Of a stretch of DNA of 64,000 bases, positions 39,049 through 48,989 are shown in pieces. The position numbers and the translations under genes are program-made. The stretch's first letter is position 1. Every line of letters starts with the position of its first letter. The stretch is from Cynocephalus volans (lineage: Eukaryota > Chordata > Mammalia > Dermoptera > Cynocephalidae), in NCBI RefSeq assembly GCF_027409185.1, contig NC_084478.1, forward strand, positions 81,017,624 through 81,081,623, given 5' to 3'. The notes under the pieces were generated by a model. It was not told where the DNA came from. It saw nothing but the letters and a program-made list of their open reading frames with translations, and ran no database searches.

Positions 39049-39768
39049 CTTGCTGTCCTGGGGGCTGCCAAGGCCCTCTTCTCCCCTGCTGCCTCCAAGT
39101 AACTCCATCTGAAGGGCACAGATGTGGCTTCTGCCAGCTCCTGCTCTATGTGCTCAGCAGCTCCAGCCTTAAAGCAGTCACAGCCCAAAATGCTCAGAGC
39201 AGTTTTTTCTGTCTCTCCTCATGGTTTCTCCTGCCTTCATGAACTCCGTAGGTCTCCTCCTCTTCCTCTGAGCTCCAGCAGCCCCAGCTTGGCTGATGTT
39301 ACATTTTTATAGTTGTAAATTGGTTGATTTGTGGGAGAGAGTGAAGCTGGGAACCCTCTATTCTGCCATCTTGATCAGAACTCTGTATCATTTTCTTAGT
39401 GGTTGGTTTAGGTATTATCATATGCATACATAATTTATCACAGCCTACTGGTGTTCCAGTAAGTTCAGATTGAGTAAACAGTATTGTTCTGTCTTCAAAT
39501 TCACTGATTCTATCCTCTGTAATCTTCACTCTGTTTTGAATTCATTCAGTGTATTTTTTTGTTAGTTATTTTTTCATTACATAATTTCCATGAGTTCTTT
39601 TCTTATAACTTCTATTTCTTTGCTGAGATTTTCAATTTTTCATTTATTTCAAATAATTTGTAATTGATTGTCAAGAAGCTTTAAAACCCTTACCAAATAA
39701 TTCCAACATCTAATTCATCTTGGTATTGGTGCCAGTTAATTTTTTTTCTCATTTAAATTGTGATTTTC

Positions 39769-41882
39769 ATTCTCTGCTCTCTCTGCTTCCACCATCTTGC
39801 AATGTGAGACCCCTGGGTCCCTGTCACCACCACCAGATGGACTTTGGACTTCCCAGCCTTAGAAACTGTAAGCAATAAATTTCATTTTTCTTTATAATTA
39901 CTCAGTTCTGTGTCTTTTGTTATAAGCAACACAAAATGGACTAATACAGAAAATTGGTACCAGAGAAGTGGGGTGTTGCTTATAACAAATACTTGAAAAT
40001 ATGGAAGTGGCTTTGAAACTGGGTGTTGAGGAGAGGTTGGGGGAATTTGGAAGAACAGGCTAGAAAAAGCCTAGATGCTGGTGAAAGTTTAGAAGACAAG
40101 AAAACCAGGCAAAATTTTAGAGATTGGTTAAATGGTGGTGACCAGATGTCATAGACATCTGGGAGGTCGCAGATAGAAATAAGAAGGAGTTTTTCGGAAA
40201 CTTGGGCAAAGATCACCCTTGCTGTGAACTGGAAAGGAACTTGGCTGCATTGTGTCCATGCCCTAGGACTTTGTGGAAGTTGGAACTTAGGAGTTGTGAA
40301 CTGGAGTATTTGGTGGAAGAAATTTCTAAGCAGCAAAGCATTAAGGAAGTTGCATGGCTATTTGTAACAGCCTACTCTGAGTTATGGCAGCAAAGGCATG
40401 ACATAAAGCCAGAATTTAAAAGGGAAGCAGAGAGTAAAGATTTGGAAAATTTGCAGCCTGGCCATGTGGTTGAGAAGCAGAGAATATCTTCAGAAGGAAA
40501 TTTCAATGGTACTAAGAAGATTAACACAAAAGAACAGGATTATCAAGAGAAGGGGAAAAAGGCCCTGAAGGCATTACAGAAGCCTCTGAGGCCAACCCTT
40601 CTATTTCCGTCCCAAGGGCCTAGGGAGACAAAATGGTCTTGGGGAACAGGCCTGAGGTGTCCTCCATGGGCTCGATGCCTAGGCCCACCTCGGGAAGCTG
40701 CTTCCAGCACCAGCACCCCAGCTGCTTTGGCTGCTCCATCTGTGGCTAACAGCCCTGGGTGTGGCTGGACCTACAGCTTTGGAAGATACAAATTGGAAAT
40801 CTTGGTGGCATACATGTGGTGTTAGGTCTGCAGGCTGGCAGAATGCCAGAGCTGTGAAGGCTTGGGAGCCTCCACCCAGATTTCAAAGGATGTATGGAAA
40901 AGTCTGGGAAACGAGGAAGAGATCTGTCCCAGGGGCGGGGTCACTGCAGACAGCCTTCACTAGAGCAATGCCGAGTAGAAATGTGGGGTCTGAGTTGCAG
41001 CAGAGGAACCCCATCAGCGCCATGCCTAGTGGAGCCGTGAGAGTGGGACCACCATGGAGACCCCAGACCTGTGGAGCTACCAGCGTTCAATGCCAGCCTG
41101 CTAAAGCATCACCTGAGACCAGGAAAGCCATGGAAGCAGAGCTGCCCAAGGACTTGGGGACTCAACCCCCACACCAGCATGCAGAGGAGGTCGAACATGG
41201 AGTCAAGTTACCTGATTCACCAGCTTTGAGATTTAATGCCTGCCCTGCTGGGTTTCGGACTTGTTTGGGACCTGTTACCCATTTCTTTTGTCCTACTTCT
41301 CCCTTTTGGAATGGGAATATGTACCCTATGTTAGTCCCACCATTGTATCTTGGAAGTAGATAACTTGTATTGATTTCACAGATGGGACTTTGAACTTTGG
41401 ACTGTTGAATTGAAACAAGTTAAGACTTTGGGGATGAAATGAATGTATTTGTGTGTAAAAAAGACATTTTGGGTGGGCAGGGGTGGAATGTAGTGGATTG
41501 AATTATGTCCCCCCAACTCCCCAAAGCTTGAACTGTGTTCCCCAAGTTTTATGTATTAGAAACTTAGCCCCCACTGTGACTGTTAAGAGAGTGGGAAATC
41601 CTATTATGGTAATTGAAAGGTGGAGCCTTGAAGAGGTGATTGGACTGTAGGACCCTGCAGTAGTGAATAGATTAATCATGGTGGTCATGGGAGTGGTTCT
41701 TAGGGCTTTAAAAGAAGAGGAGAGTCTGTCTTTCTAGCTCTCTCTGCTCTCTCTGCTTCCACCATCTTGCAATGTGAGATCCCTGGGTCACTGTCACCAC
41801 CACCAGATGGACTTTGGACTTCCCAGCTTCAGAAACTGTAAGCAATAAATTTCGTTTTTCTTTATAGAACAAACAAACAAAC
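39769..41882 (+). mobile_element. L1-mediated retrocopy of a MaLR retroelement
   Basis: Order: R-U5 (39769-39948), primer-binding area with TTGGTACCAGAGAAGTGG (about 39953), internal gag-like remnant (about 39970-41470), polypurine tract (GGGTGGGCAGGGGTGGAA), then U3-R from 41489 ending about 15 nt past the AATAAA at 41844-41849, with an AAAC-rich tail. The left end lacks U3 and the right end lacks U5. AAATTGTGATTTTC / AAATTGTGGTTTTC (39755-39768 and 41883-41896) is a 14-bp TSD. This is a cDNA of the genomic RNA, not a provirus. Internal reading frames (40202-40825, 40761-41363) are degraded. Confidence 0.88.
39868..39879 (+). promoter_or_regulatory. Splice donor abutting poly(A) signal in MaLR R
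   Basis: GTAAGC (39868-39873) is immediately followed by AATAAA (39874-39879). The same pair is at 41838-41849 in the right copy. Confidence 0.7.
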
Positions 41883-42493
41883 AAATTGTGGTTTTCCTGG
41901 CTCTTGTTATGTTGAGTGATTTTCAATTAACATCCTGGATATTTGGGTTATGTTAGGAGACTCTTGATCCCATTTAAATCATTTATTTTAGTAGGCAGTC
42001 ACCTTGTTTAGGTTTAGCATGTAGATTCTGGTCTACTTTTGTCGGCTGTAGTTCCAATGACAGTTTAGTTTTCCAAGCCCTTGCAATGATATTTTGGTCT
42101 GCTTCATTCTTCTGTTCTTCCTGGGGTTCCTGCTCAATCCTTGCTGGTTCTGTCTTCAGGGGCAGAAGACCCTTCCTTCCCTGAGCTGCCCGTTTTTGCT
42201 GGGTGATCTTCTGGGGTGGGGGGTTGCTGAAGCCACTATACCTGGGTCTCCTTATGCTATTGGGTGGAAAGCAGGGAGACATGGGGCTTTGCTGCTGCTA
42301 CTGTTGAAGTTGCAGACAAATTGGGTTGCCTGCTGGTGCCCCAGTTCTGGAGTAGAGACTGGGACAGCCTAGGGCTTTGCTGCTGCAAGCAGATTGGACC
42401 ACCCTCTGGAGCTTTGGTCATGCAGCAGGGCTTAGGTCTCTGTAGAGCTTCTCCTTTCCCAGTCTTTTGGCCAAAGAGAGCAGACATTTCGGG

Positions 42494-42527
42494 GTGTGTG
42501 TGTTTGTGTGTGTGTGTGTGTGTGTGT
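42494..42527 (+). repeat. (GT)n microsatellite
   Basis: GT tract with one T interruption, in an old L1 5' region. Confidence 0.95.
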
Positions 42528-42775
42528 CAGTGTTGGTGTTTGGTTGCATACCTCTTTGGCACCCAGTCTAGGGGTGTTTGGGAGATAAAAAGAAACAGAG
42601 GAAACTTACTATGTTGTTGTTCCTCAAGTCCTGAAGTTCCTAGCCAGCCCATCTTCTTTCCTGCTTTCAGGGTCCTTTTAACATTGCCTTTTGCATAGTT
42701 TCTAAGGTATATAATTGCATTTGAAGGAGAGGAGCAGGAAAAAGTGAGTCTATGTCATCTTGTTTTGGAACCAGA

Positions 42776-43545
42776 AGCCCCTAGTGTAGTTTTAAATTGT
42801 TTTTCTTTTAGTATGAGTGAGGCTGAACATCTTTTGATAAGTTTTAAATCCATTTTAATTTATTTTTCTGTTTCATTTTCTGCGAACTGTCTGTTGATAT
42901 TATTTGCCCATTTTTATACTTGGCTGATCATCTTTGACTTGATTTGTAAGAGCTGTTTTCATATTCGCTCTGAGTTGCAGATTTTTTCTCCAGTTTATTG
43001 TTTACCTTTTGACTTTGACTTTATAATTTTTTTGCCATGTAGTTTTTTTGTTTTGTTTGTTTTATTTTAGTTTTCTGTGGTTAATTATATTAATCTCTTC
43101 CATAGCTTATGGGTTTTATATCATTCCTGGAAAAGCCTCCCCATTTCAAGATTTTCTTTTGAAATTCCCTAACTTTTTCTTCTAGTACTTTTACAATTTC
43201 ATTTCTATTTTTAAATCTTTGGTCCATCTGGAATTTATTTGGGTGTAAGATGTGAAGTAGTGTATCCAGTTGTCCCAAAGCATTTATTGAGTAGTCCATC
43301 ATTTCCTCACTGCTTTGAAATGCTACCTCTTTTTGCTTTTTCTCTAAATTTTGAATTGTGGTTAAAAACACTTTACATAGAATTTACCATCTTAACCATT
43401 TTTATGTGTACAGTTCAGTAATGTTAAGTATATTCATATTATTGTGCAACAGATTTCCAGAACTTTTTCATCTTGCAAAACTGAAACTCTATACCCATTG
43501 AACATTAAAATGAACATTTCTCCCCATCAAAATGTTACTTTTTTT
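42776..43545 (-). mobile_element. Old L1 3' region (reverse)
   Basis: Reverse-L1 landmarks: GAGGCTGAACATCTTTTGAT, ATTATTTGCCCATTTTTATAC, and the tail AGTTCAGTAATGTTAAGTATA ... GCAACAGATTTCCAGAAC. Confidence 0.75.
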
Positions 43546-43599
43546 TTTTGAACATAAACTAATTTCCTATCTTTGTTATTCTTACCTGGACCTTTGTAG

Positions 43600-44350
43600 C
43601 TGCTTTCTAGTGCCACCATAATTCCAATTTGTTATGCACGTTATTGCCTGATTAATTTTCCTCATGCAAGCTCTGACCACAACACTCTCATATTGAAAAA
43701 CTTCAGAGGCCTTCCCTGACACCACAATTGAGATTAAGCCCCCCATTACACTCTTCCATAGCACCCTGTACCTTTTCTTCCTATCATTTATCATGATTTA
43801 TAGTTTTAATTATCTGTATGATTATTTGACTATTGTCTGTCTCCTTGCTAACCTTGAAGTTCCATGAGGACAAGGACAGTGTGCTCACAACACATTCTCA
43901 GTGCTTAGAATTGTGCCTGGCACATTAGTAGGTGCTCAGTTCATGTTTGTAGAATGGAGATTCTCCCTTGCCTGTGGAATAAAGTAGAAACAACTGAAGG
44001 GTCTAATTCCAACTTCTTTTCTCTCAGACCTCTGTCCTTCAAGGAAGTCAAGCTTCTGGACTTTCCACTCTTCCCTGAGAAAGCTATGGGCTTTTTTATT
44101 GTTCTGATTTATACCATGCCCCGACTTTATCATTTTTTTGTGCTCCAGTTGCTCCCTCTGCCTAGAGGCCATGCCCTCCCCTCAGCCGCCCACCAGCATT
44201 ATTGTCTTATGGAAACCTAACTCATCCTTCAAGGCTATGGCTGTCTCTGCCACTGAACTGTGAGTTCATTGAGGGCAGGGCCAGAGACTCTCTAATTTTT
44301 CCCTGAGGAGCAGCACAGCTCCTGGGCTTTAGGAGGTGCTCTTGGTTACA
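43600..44350 (+). repeat. L2 LINE 3' fragments
   Basis: GAGGCCTTCCCTGACACC, CCATGAGGACAAGGACAGTG, TGTGCCTGGCACATTAGTAGG (to about 43950), and a second L2 3' end at 44100-44350. Confidence 0.8.
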
Positions 44351-44827
44351 CCTCTCCATCTGTTCTGGGCTGGAAGCTGCTTGCAGGATGTTCCTTACCT
44401 GTGTGCACCTGGGAGCCTTACGTCCTAGCCCCCGGGGCCTATCCCAAGGCGAGACTTGGAGTTGGCTTCAGGAATCTTCTGGTAACCTAATGAATGAATG
44501 TATCTGGTTGTGCTGGTAGAGACCTGAATATGAAATGGTAGGGCAGGGACAAAGACTTGCCTGCCTTTTCCCCACTGTGCCCCGTGGAGTTCCCGTGCTC
44601 CCTCTTCTTCCTTAGCAGTAAATAATTACTACCCTGCACCCTCCTTGTCCTCCCCTGAGCAGAGCCCTGGCTCTCCCTGGAGGGTACTCCCTGCTTTTCT
44701 CTACCTCCTGGCCCTCTGGAGAAGAGGCTGCTCAGTTGGCCACACTTCTGATCACTGGCACCAGGAGGCAGAGTTGCCATGCCAGAGTTCCTGCTCTCCT
44801 GCCTTATTCAGAAGCACCTTCTCTAGG

Positions 44828-45354
44828 TGTGATGGTTAATTTTGTGTCAATTTGACTGGGCTGAGAGATGCCCAGATAGCTGGTAAAACATGATTTCTGG
44901 GTGTGTCCAGGAGGGTGTTTCTGGAAGACATTAACATTTGAATCGGTAGACCGAGTAAAGTAGATTGCCCTCCCCAATATGGGTCGGCCTCATCCAATCT
45001 GTTTAGTGCCCAAATAGAAGGTAGAGGAAAGGTAAATTTATTTCTGTCTGAACTGGAACATTCATATTCTCCTGTCCTTGGAAGTTGGCACTCCTCCTGG
45101 TTCTTGGGGCTTCAGACTCAAACTGAGACTTACATCATCACTACTCTTCTTTTCCCTTCTCAGGTCTTCAGACTCAGACTGAATTATACCACCAGCTTTC
45201 CTCTTTTTCCAGCTTGAAGATGGCAGATTGTGGGACTTCTCAGCCTCCATAATCTCAGCAAGCCAATTCCTATTTTATATACATACACGAGTAGGTATGT
45301 CTGCTGTTGGTTCTGTTTTTTTTTTTTTTTTGGTGAACCGTGACTAATACTCCA
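44828..45354 (+). mobile_element. ERVL-type (MLT2-like) solo LTR
   Basis: Starts TGTGATGGTTAATTTTGTGTC, contains GATGGCAGATTGTGGGACTTC and GCAAGCCAATTCC, ends GTGACTAATAC. Same family as the reversed copy at 1342-1999. A T17 run lies near the end. Confidence 0.75.
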
Positions 45355-46260
45355 GGGATGCCCAGGCCATTTCCTATTACCACCTGCCTCCCAGCTGCAC
45401 CCCGTCACCTCCACGATTCCAAGGCAGCCCCTCACCCTCATAGAGGCACTGGCCCTTGGCTCAGTCCTCTTCCCACCCCAAGAGCTGCTGCCATCCTGGG
45501 GGCTCCAGGGCTCACAGATATCAGGGGTAGCAAGCTGGGGACCAGGTGCTGAATCCAGCCTACTGACCTGTTTTGTTTGGCCAGAATCATGTTTTTTGAA
45601 GGCCCCAATAGGGGAGGGACCCTGGGACCCTCCAGCCTTTTAGGGTCTTGGCTCCTTCCACACTCTGACATTCTGCTTCAGACCCCACCCCTGTGCCCAC
45701 ACCCTGCCCTTGTATCACTATGAGCTGTGCAGATTCTGAGACCCATCTGCTGACCACAGCTTCCCTCCTTCCCCTTCACTTCCCGCCTCCCCCAGTCCTG
45801 TTCTGTTCTTCTCACAGACTCCAGGCCCTCGAGCCCACCCTATCTTTCTCAGGCTTCCTTTCTTCCCTCTCTGTTTTTCTACTCATGCCTCACCGGCCCC
45901 CTCAGAACCCAATATCTCTCTGTTCACAGCCTTAGATCAATCTAATGATCCACCTCCAGTGGGATTATCCTAAAAATCAAAATTGGTTAATTATTTGCTT
46001 TCCTACAGACCCCCAAGAGATTCTCCACAAGCCACAGGACTGGTGGCACTCAGGATAAAGGCATCCTCTCTGTGAACTATACTCCCTGCCAGCTTTCTCA
46101 GCCTCACCTCCTCCCACCCTCTCCAGCAGGCCTAGGAACCTGCGCACTGAACTTCTGGGCTTTAGCCACTGCTGCCCCTTTCATGACCCTGCACCTGTGT
46201 AACAGCTGTTCCCCTCACTCATTCTTCCCTTGGCTGACTCAAGTCTTATTTTAAAATCCA
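45355..46260 (+). repeat. Degenerate L2-like sequence
   Basis: C/T-rich sequence with weak L2 3' resemblance (CTTTAGCCACTGCTGCCCC). Low confidence in family. Confidence 0.4.
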
Positions 46261-46589
46261 ATTCTTTCTCTGGGCAGGTATATTATGTAAAGGAACAGAG
46301 CAAGGCCAGCAAAGATGCACCACAAACAGATAAACGGTTGCTATCTCTGTGGAGGACCAGAGGCCATCAGGATTGACAGAGAGAGTTGGTCAAAAAGTAC
46401 TTTAGCCTTATCTGTAAAGTTTCTACTTTTTACAAGGAGTTTGTATCACACATTTATTACTTGAGATATAAAAACAAACAAATGAGCCAGTTCAATACCA
46501 GAAAGCCTTCCCCAGACTTCCCAGGCAGATGGAGCTGTTTCCTTTTCTGGGATCAAATAGCACCTTCCCCTGTGTCCTAGGAAATACTG

Positions 46590-46725
46590 TTTTATTATAA
46601 TTTGTTTGTGCCTGTCTTTCTCCCTCTGAGATGAGGAACTCCCTCAAAGGTATAAACTTGGTCTAGTTCATGCTCCCAGTCTGAACTCCTGGCCTGGAGC
46701 AGGTGCTCAGAGAGTGCTGAAACCA
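46590..46725 (+). repeat. L2 3' end
   Basis: GAGATGAGGAACTCCCTCAA and GGAGCAGGTGCTCAGAGAG match a degenerate L2 terminus. Confidence 0.6.
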
Positions 46726-47730
46726 ATGAAGTGCCTTGCTAGTGGGCTCTTTGGAAAGAGCTTGCTATGAGCAGGCCTGATGCTACTCCTGGGCGGCTTT
46801 TTTGCAGTGTTCAAGGAAATATTTCTCTGGGAGTCTGATATATGAGCAGGAGTCTCCACGCCCCTGGGTTGTGTCAACATGAGGACAGGGATACATTGTG
46901 GCCCCACTAGGCCAGGGTCCAGTGCAGTGCCACCATATTGTCACTTGGCATGCTTCTGGAGCCACTGCCTTCTCAGAAGTTAATCAAAGGACAAGGGATA
47001 TATTCCTGAATGTTGAACTTGTCGAGCCCAGTCCTGATCTGTATCTCTAAGATGGAGAGGCCAGTTCAAACAAACAGGGTGGGCCAGGGAGGTAGGAGTT
47101 AGGACATTCAGATCAGCTCAGAGCGTCCCAGGCTTGGAGGAAGGGGTTGAACAGCTGTCTGAGGGGCTTGGAGAAGCCACCTGGAATCCCAGTTTAATGG
47201 TGGCAGTCTGCAGCTTTTGCAATTTTCCAGAGAAATCTGAGCTCCTGGGTCATAGAATCCTTCTTAGGCCTATAAGAATCCTTCTAGGCACATAGACAAA
47301 AAGGCAAAGGAATGGCCTTAATGGGCCAACTGGATTGGGCCTAGAGAGTGGGTGGGGGTGGATTTTAGAGTTGGTGAAGTGTGTGCCACGTGGCCAGGGA
47401 TGTGCCTCTGCGGTTGGATGTGCAAGCGGCAAGGAGGCTGCAGAAGGGTCTGGATCAGTCTCTTCCAAGAATGCCCCTACCCAGCCCCTGTATTTGACCC
47501 TAAGAAGACGGTGTTCCTGGGGTCTTAGGGAAATGAGGCTAGATATTTAGACTCCTGAAGAGATAAGGCAGTGGCAGGGGCAGCAGGAATTTGGCAGACA
47601 GCCCCCTCCGGTCCTCCCCACTCCTCCCATCCTACTTATCTCCCTCCCAGCTATTGCTGAAAGGACATCGGACCACACTACACGCCTTTCTTTAGACCTC
47701 AATGATGAACACCCCAGTCAGCCCAGCTCT
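46726..47730. other. Region downstream of CITED1
   Basis: No recognised repeat or exon. A short direct duplication (AGAATCCTTCT) lies at about 47247-47286. Confidence 0.4.
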
Positions 47731-47734
47731 TTGT

Positions 47735-48331
47735 AAGTAACTTTTATTTTTATTTACAACAGAATTGGTGGCTTTATTCCTCCATCTTTAGAGACACTTG
47801 GCATCAGCAGCCAGATGGAAAGTCTGCAGTGAAGTCAAACTCATTCTGCCCCAGCCACAGCTCTGGAAGTTCATTGGCTCGGTCCAATCCCAGTTCCACC
47901 ACCAGCGACATCAGCACCTCCTCATCCACCGGGTCCGAATCAATGATAGTAGGGCTCTGGGCACCAGTAGAAGGAGAGAGTGACCCTGCCCCTCCCGCCT
48001 GAGCCCCAAAGCCCCAATTTTGCAGGGGACCTGCCTCCCCGGGTTGGCCTGGAGTGGCAGTGGCCATCCCATGATACTGGCTATTAAGTTTCTGCAGCTG
48101 CATACTGGCCAACAGGTGAGGGGCTGGGTGCAGGTTGAAGGGTGGGGTTTTAGTGGGAGGGCTGGCGGTAGGAGAGCCTATTAGAGATGGAGATTCCGAG
48201 GAACTAGTGGGAGACCCACTGGCCTTGGTTCCGTTTGAGGCTACACCAGGGTAGTGCAGAATGGCCACTGCTTTGCGGTCTTTCACCCCAAGGTTAGAGT
48301 AGGTGAGAGAGCTCATCTCTTGGCTGGCATC
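47735..48331 (-). CDS. CITED1: CITED1 last exon (residues 21-195 and 3'UTR)
   Basis: Acceptor TTCTAG precedes GATGCCAGCCAAGAG. The stop TGA is at 47804-47806. The 3'UTR is short and inferred to end near 47735. Confidence 0.94.
47738..47778 (-). promoter_or_regulatory. CITED1: CITED1 poly(A) signals (two)
   Basis: AATAAA at 47773-47778, only about 26 nt after the stop codon, and an overlapping AAATAAAAATAAAA cluster at 47738-47753. Either could direct cleavage; the 3'UTR would be about 45-75 nt. Confidence 0.7.
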
Positions 48332-48945
48332 CTAGAAGAGAAAGGCACACCATAGTACCCCTGCTCCTGGCTTGTCCTTCACCATTCATCAGATCCAGAA
48401 GGCTCTCACATGCACTTCATTTGGGCTAGAGATGGGGAGGCAGCAAGAGGACCCCCTGGAAAATTAGGCTCCCAGCTAAAGTATCCTTTTGCTACCATGT
48501 CTCCAAGCACTGAGTTCAGACCCCAGCTCTAGTGCTTGGGCACCCGCCATCCTCGGTGGGTTCACTACTTTTCTCCCCCCATCTCACCATTCTAAATAGG
48601 GCATCTCCTTGTCCCTCTTCTCAGCCTCACTTTAATCTCTTCAACAGAGTGGTCTTGTTCACATTCTACTCTGCTCCCTTACCTGCCATTTTTCAACACC
48701 CTTAGTGGGTTCAATTTGATGACTTTTAGGCAGAAGCTATTCTCATTATCCCCGGAGAAAGTCCTGCTGTCTCCTCTCCGCTGAAGGACACCAGATACCA
48801 CATGTAGGAGGGCCTAGCACACGACCCCAGAAAAGTTGGTCTTTCCATGTCTCAGTGTCTCCATCTGTAAAATGGCAAAAATTACCTCCTTCACAGGTGA
48901 GGTGCCACCCTTGACATCAAGTGCAGGCCTCGACATAGTTGGCAT
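47804..48945 (-). CDS. CITED1: CITED1, CBP/p300-interacting transactivator (195 aa)
   Basis: Two coding exons, 48886-48945 (20 codons) and 47804-48331 (176 codons with stop), join in phase 0 through a GTAATT donor and CTAG acceptor to give 195 aa; the human protein is 193 aa. The N-terminus begins [17 protein letters not shown]; the extra Met at residue 4 is Thr in human as I recall it. Residues about 40-150 are a Ser/Thr/Pro/Gly-rich linker. The C-terminal 48 or so residues are the acidic CR2 domain ([19 protein letters not shown] through [17 protein letters not shown]), which binds the CH1 domain of CBP/p300. CITED1 has no DNA-binding domain and acts as a nuclear co-regulator of SMAD4, TFAP2 and oestrogen receptor pathways. 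CR2 is intact. Length differs from human by two codons in the Ser-rich linker. Confidence 0.96.
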
Positions 48946-48989
48946 TTCAAAGCCTTGGCAGAAGTTGGATAAATTGGTGGGAGGTGACG
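48886..48989 (-). CDS. CITED1: CITED1 first coding exon
   Basis: Coding 48886-48945; the rest is 5'UTR. The upstream limit near 48989 is an inferred acceptor (GCTGACAG on the minus strand). The reading frame stays open upstream of the chosen ATG, but the start matching the CITED1 family is MPTMSRPAL. The donor GTAATT is weak at +4. Confidence 0.85.

Larger units (their letters stand above)
37230..39385 (-). mobile_element. L1-derived element with 5'UTR next to 3'UTR, no ORFs
   Basis: On the minus strand it opens at about 39385 with GATCAAGATGGCAGAATAGA and CACTCTCTCCCACAAATCAAC, which matches the 5' start of the 24.5-kb L1. A G/C-rich 5'UTR with tandem units follows. By about 37560 it has reached an A-rich L1-like 3'UTR (GAGAGGGGTATGGGGAGAG). 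No ORF1 or ORF2 sequence was recognised between. An LTR and a CYN SINE interrupt it. Confidence 0.65.
39390..42775 (-). mobile_element. Old L1M/HAL1-type element (reverse), interrupted
   Basis: The minus strand gives an L1M-like ORF1 region at 39390-39755 (AATCTCAGCAAAGAAATAG, GAATCAGTGAATTTGAAGAC) and a 5' region at 41897-42775 (GGAACCAGAAGCCCC on plus). The MaLR copy at 39769-41882 splits it. Confidence 0.7.

Noticed and set aside
40202-41363. Two long plus-strand frames of 207 and 200 codons
   Set aside because: As a new gene: rejected. They lie within the MaLR internal region and are degraded gag-like remnants.
47247-47286. Short repeated AGAATCCTTCT as a CRISPR-like or regulatory array
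   Set aside because: Only two or three imperfect copies; a chance local duplication in mammalian DNA.
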